NCBI GenBank assembly: GCA_019683695.1
Contig: JADGHX010000004.1
Coordinates: 22,743 to 86,742, forward strand
Reading direction: 5' to 3'
DNA: 64,000 nucleotides
Source of the DNA: Steroidobacteraceae bacterium
Lineage (GTDB): Bacteria > Pseudomonadota > Gammaproteobacteria > Steroidobacterales > Steroidobacteraceae
The notes below the pieces were generated by a model, which saw only the letters and a list, made by a program, of their open reading frames with translations, did no database searches and was not told where the DNA came from. Made by a program: the position numbers and the translations under genes. This document shows positions 1 to 9,222 of this stretch, in pieces (positions within the stretch are counted from its first letter, which is position 1; the number at the start of each line of letters is the position of its first letter).

Positions 1-3000
1 GGTTTGGCGGGCGACCGCCAGAGTGCGTTCGAGTAAGGAGAGCGCCTGATCCCAGCGCCGCGCCGCCACCCAGGCCTCCGCGATGAGCCAACGCGCGGTA
101 TTGATGCCGGCCGGGTAGGCCGCGAGCTTCGCAGCTTCGAGGGCGTCGCACACAGCGGGATCGGGGGCACGTCCGGCGCGAGCTTGCACGATCTGCACGA
201 GCATTGTCGCACTTGCCTCCCACATGGCGAAAGCCTCCGCTTGGGCGATTTCCAGGGCCTGTTCGGCATGCCGGGCGAACACCTCGTGTTCGCCGGCACA
301 GAGGTAAGTCGCGGCGGCGAAGACGCGAGCGATGCATTCATTCTGGCGCGAGGAGCCGTCCTGCGTTTGCGCGAGGTAGGAGACGATCGTCTCGCGCCAG
401 CCTGAGATGCCCATGAACCAGCACAACCAGGCATTCTGCAGGGTGTAGAACGGCTGGGCATCAGAAGGAAAGTAGCGCACACGATTCCTCGCATCGAGCC
501 GGCTCGCGAGCAAGGCTTCGAGATCAGGCCGTGCCTGGGCAAAATCACCCAGGAAGAAGCGGGTGTTCGCCCGCGCCCAGGTGGCGGCGAAGCGCCTCGA
601 CTCGCTATCTGCTCTCGTGACCAAGTGGAGGGCGAGGTCGAGTCCGCTGGCGGGCGATTCGCCACATCGCCACAGGTACATGAGCGCGTTGGCGGCGAAA
701 TAGAGCTCACGGCCTTCCGCGTCGGCCGCGTCGCGATGGGCGGCCGCCACCGGCTCGCACAGCGCGGCGATTTCGCGGATGCCGTAGCCGTAGCGCATGA
801 TCAGCGCGCGCGTGTGACCAAGGCGCGCCCAGTCGCCTTCGCGTCCTTGCGGATAGCCCAGCCGCGCGAGTTCGCCGAAGAGCGTGCAGGCGGCGACGGC
901 GTCTTCCTCGGCAAGCGCTGCTTGCGCGGCGGCAAGCCAGGCCGCACGTGCCTGGGGTAAGTCCTCGGCCTTCTCGAAGAGCTCGGCGGCGCGTGCGTTC
1001 TCGCCGCGGTCGAGGAAACGTCGCGCCGCGCGCGCGGCGAGCCGCCGCGTATCGTCGAGATCCAATCGGATGAGGCAAGTCTCGCGCAGCAGCGGATGGA
1101 AGAAGCTCCATTCGCCGGACCGGTAGGACAGCACGACCCCCCGCTGCAGGGCGGCCTCGAGCGCCGCATCGCACGCCTGCGCGCCGACGAGGGCGGCGAG
1201 GTCCTCATGGCGGAAGCGCTGGCCCAGAAGCGCCGCGGCATCCAGCGCGGCGTTCAGTTGACCGGGCAGGTTGCACAGCCCGGCCACCGCGTCGGCAAGC
1301 GAAGCGTTATCGGCCTGCGCCCCTGCGATCAGGAACAGCGGAATGCCGCGCCCGTTGGCCACGGCGCCGCGCACGCGCTGGCGGGCGAGTGTGCCGCCGG
1401 CCAGATGATCGACCAGCGCTAGTGCCGCAGCGTCGTCGAGCGGCGCGAGCTCGTGGATGATGGCATGAGTAGGAAGCCAGCCGCCTTCCTCTGGCCGGCG
1501 CGCAAGCAGCCAGCGCGCTCGGCTCGTGCGCGTGAGCTCGTCCAACAGGCCCCAGGTGGCCTCGTCCAGCCACTGGGCATCATCGACTACCACGAGCGCT
1601 TGCCCGAACAGCGCATCGAGACCGCGCAGGACCGCGCCACGCGCGCTCATCGCCACATGACGGGACGCGATTACGTCGCGCAGCGCCTCGGCCGCGCGCA
1701 CCGGCAACGCATCGAGGGGCGTGCGCGCAAGCAGTTCGAGGAGTGGCGCCCAGGCCTCATACCGCATCTCGGCGCGGCAGACGAGCCAGAACACCCCGCA
1801 TGCGCGCATCCGTTCCGCCACTGCCTGGGCCAGCCTCGTCTTGCCGATGCCAGGCCGTCCGCAGACGATCACCTTTACCCCTCGCTCCAGGGCTTCGAGC
1901 ACTCGCGCAAGATCCTCGTCGCGTCCAAACATCGGCAAGGTGCCGGTCATCGGCAGCAGAAGGGCCTGCCCCAGCGCCTTGGCGTCGAGGTGATGGACCG
2001 TGATTTCCCCGGCGCGGCCGCGAAAGGCACACTGCTTGCTGCGTGGGTTCAGTGGCGCGATGATTTCCATCATGCTGTCGTCGCAGGCAAGCGAGCCTGC
2101 CTCCGCGCACAGCGCGAGCCGGCCGGCGTCGGCTAGCCGCCGGCCCTGAAAGAAGCGGCCGGCCACATCGGTGAAGACATGGCCCGCGCACAGGCCCAGC
2201 CGGGCTTTGGGTGCGATCGACAGGCACGCTTGTGCGGCCACCAGTGCCTGGCGGCAGAAGCTGCCATCGGCGGCGGCGTGGCCGAAGACGAAGCTGGCAC
2301 CTTCGGCGTCCTCATTAGCCAGCTGCCCCCCGTAGGGACGCAACGTCTCGTCCAGGCGCGCAATCCAGGCTCGTCGCGCGGTGAGGGCGACCCGCTCGTC
2401 CGCGTGCTCGTCGTTCTCCAGCATCACGCGCAGGATCGCCAGGCGGCGCCAATGCACGGTCGAGCCGACCGAGAGGACGGAAGCCGCGCGGACCTCGCCA
2501 CCGGCATGGCCTTGTCCTGCCGTCGAAAAAGCTTGAAGGTGGCTCTCGAGCCATGCGCGCCGCCCGCGCAGCCAGTCGCCGAAATCTTCCAGCGCCTCCA
2601 GCTTGCCGATCTCGAACCAAGGTTGCGCCGTGCGCCGCGCGAAAAGGCTGCCGAAGCGCTCCGCTATCGCCGGGTCGCAGACCATCACCTCGTCAGTGAC
2701 GATCCGCCCGTTAGGACGCAGGACCAGCCATTCGCGATCGACTTGCAGGGTGTCGGCAAGCCCCAGGGCCGACCAACGCGCGACGAGATCGTTGAGCGCC
2801 ACACGCAGATTGGCGCTAGCCGAAGATTGGTCCAACTCCGGCCACAACAGATCGGCCAGGGTGTGGCGACGTTGAGGATGGTCCAGATGCGCGGAAAGCC
2901 AGGCCAGGAGTGCAAGGCTTTTGCGGTAGCGGAAGGTGAGCGGCGTCTCGCCGCCATCCGGCGATATCAGAGCAGGCCGGCCAAAGAAGCTGATCCAGAG

Positions 3001-3057
3001 CGGAGACGACAGGGGCGTTGGCAGACGTGTCGATGAATGCGCAGCGAACGATAGCAT
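1..3057 (-). CDS. SARP/BTAD-type transcriptional regulator with degenerate nucleotide-cyclase-like region, STAND/AAA ATPase and C-terminal helical repeats (3' end outside window)
   Basis: Absent from the ORF track because no stop lies in the window. Reading the reverse complement from ATG at 3057 gives an open frame: MLSFAAHSSTRLPTPLSSPLWISFFGRPALISPDGGETPLTFRYRKSLALLAWLSAHLDHPQRRHTLADLLWPELDQSSASANLRVALNDL..., then Walker A VIVCGRPGIGKTRLAQAVAERM and Walker B-like ALVVVDDAQWLDEATW. Confidence 0.8.
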   Translation of the reverse strand, partial: MLSFAAHSSTRLPTPLSSPLWISFFGRPALISPDGGETPLTFRYRKSLALLAWLSAHLDHPQRRHTLADLLWPELDQSSASANLRVALNDLVARWSALGLADTLQVDREWLVLRPNGRIVTDEVMVCDPAIAERFGSLFARRTAQPWFEIGKLEALEDFGDWLRGRRAWLESHLQAFSTAGQGHAGGEVRAASVLSVGSTVHWRRLAILRVMLENDEHADERVALTARRAWIARLDETLRPYGGQLANEDAEGASFVFGHAAADGSFCRQALVAAQACLSIAPKARLGLCAGHVFTDVAGRFFQGRRLADAGRLALCAEAGSLACDDSMMEIIAPLNPRSKQCAFRGRAGEITVHHLDAKALGQALLLPMTGTLPMFGRDEDLARVLEALERGVKVIVCGRPGIGKTRLAQAVAERMRACGVFWLVCRAEMRYEAWAPLLELLARTPLDALPVRAAEALRDVIASRHVAMSARGAVLRGLDALFGQALVVVDDAQWLDEATWGLLDELTRTSRARWLLARRPEEGGWLPTHAIIHELAPLDDAAALALVDHLAGGTLARQRVRGAVANGRGIPLFLIAGAQADNASLADAVAGLCNLPGQLNAALDAAALLGQRFRHEDLAALVGAQACDAALEAALQRGVVLSYRSGEWSFFHPLLRETCLIRLDLDDTRRLAARAARRFLDRGENARAAELFEKAEDLPQARAAWLAAAQAALAEEDAVAACTLFGELARLGYPQGREGDWARLGHTRALIMRYGYGIREIAALCEPVAAAHRDAADAEGRELYFAANALMYLWRCGESPASGLDLALHLVTRADSESRRFAATWARANTRFFLGDFAQARPDLEALLASRLDARNRVRYFPSDAQPFYTLQNAWLCWFMGISGWRETIVSYLAQTQDGSSRQNECIARVFAAATYLCAGEHEVFARHAEQALEIAQAEAFAMWEASATMLVQIVQARAGRAPDPAVCDALEAAKLAAYPAGINTARWLIAEAWVAARRWDQALSLLERTLAVARQT

Positions 3058-3170
3058 ATCGGAAATCGCCTGCGAACGGTTTGCTAACGGTGCTTCGGTA
3101 TCGTCACGGCGAGCGCCATGAAGCGGCTCTTCGGCATGGATTCGACCGCCGAAAGGCCGCGAGGAAGAGG

Positions 3171-6100
3171 ATGATGAACCACACCTACCGTCTCGTCTGG
3201 AGCGACGCGGCGCAAGCCTTCGTCGCCGTCTCTGAGCTCGCCCGCGCGCGCGGCAAGCGTGCCTCGTCCGGCATCGTCTCCGCCCTCATCGCGGCGGGGC
3301 TCTTTGCGGTCCCGCCAGCACCAAGCTTCGCGGCCAGTCTCCCCGAAGGCGGGCAGATCGCCGCCGGAGCCGGCGCGATCGCTCAATCCGGCAACACCAT
3401 GACCATCACCCAGACGAGCGACAAGCTTGCCGTCGACTGGCAAAGCTTCTCCATCGGCCCGGGCCATGCAGTTCGCTTCCTCCAGCCCTCATCCGCCGCA
3501 ATCGCCCTGAACCGCGTGCTGGGCGCGGATGTCTCCCTGATCCAGGGGAGTCTTTCGGCCAACGGCCAGGTCTTCCTCATCAACCCCAACGGCGTGCTCT
3601 TCACCCCCACGGCTCGAGTCGATGTGGGCGGCTTGGTTGCCTCCACGCGCAACCTCACCAACGAAGACTTTCTTGCCGGGCGGTATCGCTTCAGCGGCGC
3701 AAGCGAGGCCGCCATCGGCAACGAAGGTGAGATCAAGGCCGGCGCGGGCGGCACGGTGGCTCTCATTGCCGCCAGAATCGAAAACACCGGCACCATCGCC
3801 GCCCCGCAAGGCAACGTTCTCATGGGTGCGGGCAACACCGTCAGGCTCGATCTGGGCGGGCCGGTGAAGATCGAAGTCGAAGAAGGCGCCCTGAATGCGC
3901 TGATCGAGCAAGGCGGCGCGATCCGCGCCGATGGGGGGCTTGTGTATCTCACCGCCCAGGCGGCCGGGGATCTTGGTTCGGCTGCCATCAACCACCGCGG
4001 CATCACCGAAGCCAGAAGCATCGCCACCGGCGAAGACGGCCAAATCTATCTAATGGCGGACATGGCGCGGGGGCAGGTGAATGTGGCCGGCACGCTAGAT
4101 GCTGGGGGCGGCTTCGTCGAGACCAGCGCGGCCAAGGTCAAAGTCGCGGATGGCACGCGGGTCAGCGCCGGGCACTGGCTGATCGACCCGACGGACTACA
4201 CCATCGCGGCGACGGGGGGCGACATCAGCGGCGCGACGCTCTCTTCGAATCTTGCCAGCAGCAACATCACCATCCAAACCTCGGCGACGGGCAGCGGCAA
4301 TGGCGACATCTTCGTCAGAGACAACGTCACCTGGAATTCGGGCAGGACGCTGACCCTTTCGGCCCACCGCAACATCGAGATCCTTGCCACCCTTGATGCC
4401 AGCGGCGCCTCGGGCGGCAAGGTGGCGCTGGAATACGGACAGGGGGCGCTGGCTGCCGGCAACACTGCTAGTTACTCCTTTGGCCTCACCGGTGCGGGCT
4501 TTACCGGCAGAATCAACCTGCAAGCGGGCAACAACTTCACCACCAAGCTTGGTTCGGATGGCACGCCCATCAACTGGACGGTGATTACCGCGCTCGGCAG
4601 TGCAGGGGATGAAAGCAATGCTTCGGCCACCAACAGCCTGCAAGGCCTTGCCCACAGCTCCAGGCTCTCCGGCAACTACGTTCTCGGCGCCGACATCAAT
4701 GCCAGCGCCACGAGCGGCTGGAACGTGGTCAGCGGCTTTCCTCAAGGCTTCATGCCCATCGGGACTAACACCACCCCCTTCACCGGCCGCTTCGATGGGC
4801 TGGGGCATACCATTAGCAACCTCTTTATCAGTCGCTACCTCAGTGAGCACTACCAAGGTCTGTTCGGCCGTACTGCAAGCAGTGCCCAAATCAGCCACGT
4901 AGAGCTTCTCGATCCGTCGATTAGTGGAACGACAAACGTGGGCGCTTTGGTTGGAAGGAACGATGGCGCCATCAACCAGAGTTTTGCCAGGAAACCCAGC
5001 ACGACCAGCGCCATGGTGTTGGGCACGAACCAGGTCGGCGGTTTGGTGGGAGCCAATGGCGGGTCAATTCAGCAGAGCTACGCGACAGGCACGGTGTCCG
5101 GTCCGTTCGCGACTGCGTCATCGATCGGCGGTTTGGTAGGAGAAAGCAGCGGCACCATCATCCAAAGCTATGCCACTGGCCAGGTGTCGAGTTCCAACGA
5201 TGAGGTCGGCGGGCTGGTGGGCAAACAGGCCGGCGGCAGCATCACGCAAAGCTATGCCACGGGCGCTGTGTCGGGCGATGTCTTGGTCGGTGGGCTGGTG
5301 GGCAACAAGACGGGCGGCACCATCACCCAAAGCTACGCCACGGGCGCTGTGTCGGGTAGCTCAGACCTCGGTGGGCTGGTAGGGCGTAATACCAGCGGCG
5401 CCATCACGGCGAGCTTCTACGCCACCACCGACGCGAGTGGCAATACCATCAACAACGGCGGCGCTTCGGGCAGCACCTGGAGCGGCAACGGCAACGGCAC
5501 GGCGAAGACCAGTGCCGAATTGAAGCAACTGGCCACCTTCACCGGCGCGGGCTGGGACATCGACGATGCCGGCGGCACGGGCAAGGTCTGGCGCATCTAT
5601 GAGGGGGACACCACACCGCTGTTGCGCAGCTTCCTCACGCCGCTGACCATCGATTCCGCTAGCCCCGGCAGCAAGACTTACGATGGCGTAGCAGTGACGA
5701 CCGTACCCGCCGGGCTGTTCACCATCACGGCGTCGCACGATAGCAGCAAAGTGCTTTTTGGCGGCACGCTGCGTGGGCAAAAGAACGCCAGCAACTACAC
5801 CGCCGCGCTTTATTCGACGCAGGACGGCTACGACCTCATCGGCACGCGCAGCGTGGACTATCACATCACGCCCAAGTCGCTCACGGCCAGCTACGCGGCG
5901 GCGAACAAGGTCTACGACGGCACCACGGCCGCCACGGTGACAGGCACGAGCGGCGACATCATCGCGGGCGATAGTGTCACCATCAGCGCCACGGGCAGCT
6001 TCGCCGACAAGAACGCCGGCACGGGCAAGACCGTCAGCATCGCGGGCGGGGCGCTCTCTGGCGCGGATGCAGGCAACTACAGTCTCGCCAACGCCACCGG

Positions 6101-6848
6101 ATCGGCCACGGCGAACATCACGCCCAAGTCGCTCACGGCCAGCTACGCGGCGGCGAACAAGGTCTACGACGGCACCACGGCCGCCACGGTGACAGGCACG
6201 AGCGGCGACATCATCGCGGGCGATAGTGTCACCATCAGCGCCACGGGCAGCTTCGCCGACAAGAACGCCGGCACGGGCAAGACCGTCAGCATCGCGGGCG
6301 GGGCGCTCTCTGGCGCGGATGCAGGCAACTACAGTCTCGCCAACGCCACCGGATCGGCCACGGCGAACATCACGCCCCGCCCCATCACTGTTACTGCAGA
6401 TGCCAAAAGCAAGACAGCAGGCCACGCGGATCCACCGCTCACCTATACAACTGGCTGCGGCAACGCTTCGGCTCCATGTGGGCTGGTTGCGGGCGAAACG
6501 CTCACCGGTAGCCTCTCGCGCGCGGCTGGCGAAGACGTGGGCATCTACGCCATCCAGCAAGGTACGGTGACCGGCGCAAGCAACCCCAACTATGCGATCA
6601 CTTATGTGGGTGCCAACCTGACCATTGCGGCTGCCCCGGGTCCGGGCGAGTCGGTTCCCGGTGACGCATCTGCAGGCAAGAGCGCCTTGCTAGCTGCTCT
6701 GGCCGGCTTCTATCGGAGCACTGCGCAACCGACGATCTCCACAGATCGCGCCGACGTCACTACTCAAGTCGAAGGCACCGGCATCCGACTGCCCAAGGAT
6801 GTTTTGTCCGACGACGAAGAACAAGAAGCTTCGAAAGGAAGTCTGTAA
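3171..6848 (+). CDS. Two-partner secretion exoprotein TpsA (filamentous haemagglutinin N-terminal domain, GLUG motifs, YDG/MBG-type repeats)
   Basis: ESPR-like N-terminus MMNHTYRLVWSDAAQAFVAVSELARARGKR; LPEGGQIAAGAGAI...SFSIGPGHAVRFLQP...NPNGVLF TPS domain; repeated GGLVGxxxGxIxQSYATGxVSG; KVYDGTTAATVTG repeats. Start chosen downstream of the ORF-track start. Confidence 0.92.
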   Translation: MMNHTYRLVWSDAAQAFVAVSELARARGKRASSGIVSALIAAGLFAVPPAPSFAASLPEGGQIAAGAGAIAQSGNTMTITQTSDKLAVDWQSFSIGPGHAVRFLQPSSAAIALNRVLGADVSLIQGSLSANGQVFLINPNGVLFTPTARVDVGGLVASTRNLTNEDFLAGRYRFSGASEAAIGNEGEIKAGAGGTVALIAARIENTGTIAAPQGNVLMGAGNTVRLDLGGPVKIEVEEGALNALIEQGGAIRADGGLVYLTAQAAGDLGSAAINHRGITEARSIATGEDGQIYLMADMARGQVNVAGTLDAGGGFVETSAAKVKVADGTRVSAGHWLIDPTDYTIAATGGDISGATLSSNLASSNITIQTSATGSGNGDIFVRDNVTWNSGRTLTLSAHRNIEILATLDASGASGGKVALEYGQGALAAGNTASYSFGLTGAGFTGRINLQAGNNFTTKLGSDGTPINWTVITALGSAGDESNASATNSLQGLAHSSRLSGNYVLGADINASATSGWNVVSGFPQGFMPIGTNTTPFTGRFDGLGHTISNLFISRYLSEHYQGLFGRTASSAQISHVELLDPSISGTTNVGALVGRNDGAINQSFARKPSTTSAMVLGTNQVGGLVGANGGSIQQSYATGTVSGPFATASSIGGLVGESSGTIIQSYATGQVSSSNDEVGGLVGKQAGGSITQSYATGAVSGDVLVGGLVGNKTGGTITQSYATGAVSGSSDLGGLVGRNTSGAITASFYATTDASGNTINNGGASGSTWSGNGNGTAKTSAELKQLATFTGAGWDIDDAGGTGKVWRIYEGDTTPLLRSFLTPLTIDSASPGSKTYDGVAVTTVPAGLFTITASHDSSKVLFGGTLRGQKNASNYTAALYSTQDGYDLIGTRSVDYHITPKSLTASYAAANKVYDGTTAATVTGTSGDIIAGDSVTISATGSFADKNAGTGKTVSIAGGALSGADAGNYSLANATGSATANITPKSLTASYAAANKVYDGTTAATVTGTSGDIIAGDSVTISATGSFADKNAGTGKTVSIAGGALSGADAGNYSLANATGSATANITPRPITVTADAKSKTAGHADPPLTYTTGCGNASAPCGLVAGETLTGSLSRAAGEDVGIYAIQQGTVTGASNPNYAITYVGANLTIAAAPGPGESVPGDASAGKSALLAALAGFYRSTAQPTISTDRADVTTQVEGTGIRLPKDVLSDDEEQEASKGSL
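5865..6368 (+). repeat. Tandem duplication of a 252-bp unit inside tpsA (84-aa YDG repeat)
   Basis: 5865-6116 recurs at 6117-6368; identical over the stretches compared by eye; 252 bp keeps frame. Confidence 0.92.
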
Positions 6849-8495
6849 ATGACCTACCGCATAACCGTGCTTGCGGCTGCCCTGATCGCCGCACATCCCG
6901 CGTGGACGCAGCAACAACCTGATGCTGGGCAAGTACTGCAGCAAACACGCCCGCCGACGCTTCCCGCACCGCGCCCGACACCGGAGGTGAGCGTTCAGGC
7001 GCCTCCCGAAACGACTGCGCTGCATGACGGAGCGAGCGTGACCCTGACCCGAGTGAAGTTCTCTGGGAACACAGTCTTTTCGGAGGCGGAGCTTCGGTCT
7101 GTGCTCGGCGAGGTCAAAGACAGCCATTACGATCTTGCTGGTCTGCAGGGACTCGCGCGGCGCATCACCGAGCACTACCGTGCTGCGGGCTACCCGTTTG
7201 CTCGTGCCGTGATCCCAGCGCAACGCGTTGCCGACGGCGTGCTTTTAATCGAAATCATCGAGGGCCGCTACGGCAAGGTGGCTGCACGGGGAGATCTGGC
7301 AGAGGCAGCGGACGGGTATCTCGCGCATCTCGCGCCAGGGGCGGTCATTGAATCCTCCTCCCTGGATCGTGCCCTTTTGATTCTGGCTGACCAGCCTGGG
7401 GTGAAGGTGGCTCCCATCCTGCGTCCCGGGCGGGATGCCGGTACGGGCGATCTGGTGGTTGAGGTCTCACGCGAGCGGATGGTCAAAGGAGAAGCGGGCG
7501 CAGACAACTACGGCAACCGATACACCGGCCAATACCGCACCAAAGCTGTCATTCAGAGCGACAGCCCTTTCATGCTGGGCGACCAATTCAGGCTCCAGCT
7601 CCTTTACACCGACGAAGACTTGTGGCTGGGCAGCTTAAGTTATGGCATGCCGCTTAAAAAAAGCGGCCTGCGGGCGAGACTCGATTACAGCCACACCTAT
7701 TACGAACTAGGCAAGGATTTTGCCGACCTGAAAGCCCACGGGACGGCGAAAGTCGCAAGTCTCGGCTTGTCCTATCCGCTGATTCGCTCGCGGAATATCA
7801 ACTTGGTCGTGGGACTCGCTTATCAAACCAAGGACCTGGCAGACCGCCAGGATGCGGTGAGCGTGCGCAACACCAAGCGAAGCGACCTGATTCCCGTGAC
7901 GCTGCAGTTTGACCGACGCGATACCTGGGGGATGACCTATGGCCAGGCGGTCTACACAGTCGGGCGGCTGAAGCTGGACGCCGCGCTCACTGCTGCCGAT
8001 ATTGCATCGAATACCGGCACCCGGGGCAACTTCGGCAAGTGGAACTTCGACATTGCGCGGCTCAACTCAACCCCGATCGCCAATCTGACGCTCTTCGGGC
8101 GGGCTTCCTTGCAGTGGGCTGGCGGGAACCTAGATTCATCCGAGAGCTTCATTCTCGGCGGCGCGAGGGGCGTACGGGCCTATCCTGAAGGCGAAGGCAA
8201 CGGTGACGAAGGCTGGTTTGTTCAGATCGAGGGACGCTACCGCGTGGGCTCCGCCGAGCCCTACCTCTTCTTTGATGCGGGAAGCGTGAAGATCAACGCA
8301 GACCCGGCTCGGATCATCCCGGCGATCACCGACAACACCCGCTCCATCGCCGGGGCGGGTTTGGGTCTGCGATATGCGGACCGTGGGTGGAACGTCGACG
8401 CGGCGCTCGCCTGGCGCACCAAAGGCGGCGCTCCCGAGTCTGATACGCGCGATGACAAGCCCTGGCTATCCGTGAGTGGGGGATACAGGTTCTGA
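6849..8495 (+). CDS. ShlB/FhaC/HecB family TpsB outer-membrane transporter
   Basis: Directly follows tpsA; signal peptide, POTRA-like segment (VTLTRVKFSGNTVFSEAELRSVLGEV), C-terminal beta-barrel ending in GGYRF. Confidence 0.92.
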   Translation: MTYRITVLAAALIAAHPAWTQQQPDAGQVLQQTRPPTLPAPRPTPEVSVQAPPETTALHDGASVTLTRVKFSGNTVFSEAELRSVLGEVKDSHYDLAGLQGLARRITEHYRAAGYPFARAVIPAQRVADGVLLIEIIEGRYGKVAARGDLAEAADGYLAHLAPGAVIESSSLDRALLILADQPGVKVAPILRPGRDAGTGDLVVEVSRERMVKGEAGADNYGNRYTGQYRTKAVIQSDSPFMLGDQFRLQLLYTDEDLWLGSLSYGMPLKKSGLRARLDYSHTYYELGKDFADLKAHGTAKVASLGLSYPLIRSRNINLVVGLAYQTKDLADRQDAVSVRNTKRSDLIPVTLQFDRRDTWGMTYGQAVYTVGRLKLDAALTAADIASNTGTRGNFGKWNFDIARLNSTPIANLTLFGRASLQWAGGNLDSSESFILGGARGVRAYPEGEGNGDEGWFVQIEGRYRVGSAEPYLFFDAGSVKINADPARIIPAITDNTRSIAGAGLGLRYADRGWNVDAALAWRTKGGAPESDTRDDKPWLSVSGGYRF

Positions 8496-8584
8496 CCGTA
8501 AGCTTCCCCGTCAAGTAGACAGCTGATAACTAACGAGGCTTCGCCTCAGACCGACGAGTTGTAGGGTGGTGTGCTGAAGGTCGT

Positions 8585-8698
8585 CGGAATGAGCGGGCTC
8601 CGGTCGAGCACGGGTGGCGATAAACTCGCTCCCAAATATTTAATCGCCGAGGCGATTGGTGGTCCCGAGGGACCGATGACGACCGGAGCCCGGAATGA
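8585..8698 (+). repeat. Nested palindrome cluster: 13-bp closing stem enclosing two perfect hairpins, flanked by 8-bp direct repeats
   Basis: cgggctccggtcg (8594-8606) pairs with cgaccggagcccg (8680-8692); inner hairpins aatcgcc-ga-ggcgatt (8642-8657) and ggtccc-ga-gggacc (8661-8674); cggaatga at 8585-8592 and 8691-8698. Confidence 0.8.
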
Positions 8699-9132
8699 CA
8701 ATACCGCATTCGGTAGCCGAAGTCCTTCAGTCGCACGTGCAGCTGGAGCTGGAGTGTGTTGACCGGATGTATCTGAACGCCTATGTGCCGCAGCTCCAGC
8801 ATGACAAAGGGGTGGTGGGGTTCTTCCGCTTCCATCGTGGACATACCTTTGCCTCCTCGGCCCTGATGAAACCGATCAGCGAGGATTTCGTCGCCCGGCT
8901 GGAGTGTTTTGCCAAGGAGCAGGGCATCCCGCTCATTCGCTTCGAGAAAGGCCAGCGCAAGGATGATGTGGCCCAGGAGTATCTCGCCCGTTTCAAGGGC
9001 CGCGAGGGACTGCTGTTCATCGGCAAGGCGCAGGAGAAAACTCCGGTGTTTCGCACCGAGCGACGGCGCCATCCGAAGAGCGGGCAATCCTATGCGTGGA
9101 TCGTGCCCTCCACCGGGATGGTGAACCACTAC
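8695..9132 (+). pseudogene. Probable C-terminally truncated conserved hypothetical protein
   Basis: Coherent reading MTIPHSVAEVLQSHVQLELECVDRMYLNAYVPQLQ...PVFRTERRRHPKSGQSYAWIVPSTGMVNHY, which I recall from longer uncharacterised proteins; after about 9132 the reading looks unrelated (NTLTHQFGSSGCPVE...). Confidence 0.5.
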
Positions 9133-9222
9133 AACACCCTCACGCATCAATTTGGCTCAAGTGGGTGTCCAGTGGAAGCCTATACCGGGGGACATCCCAC
9201 ACCCGGACCGCGAATCGCGATT

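Noticed and set aside
5361-6560. 399-aa minus ORF with internal repeats
   Set aside because: Its repetition only mirrors the 252-bp duplication in tpsA.
8530-9150. 206-aa minus ORF opposite the truncated conserved gene
   Set aside because: Antisense to the more convincing plus-strand reading and crosses the palindrome cluster.
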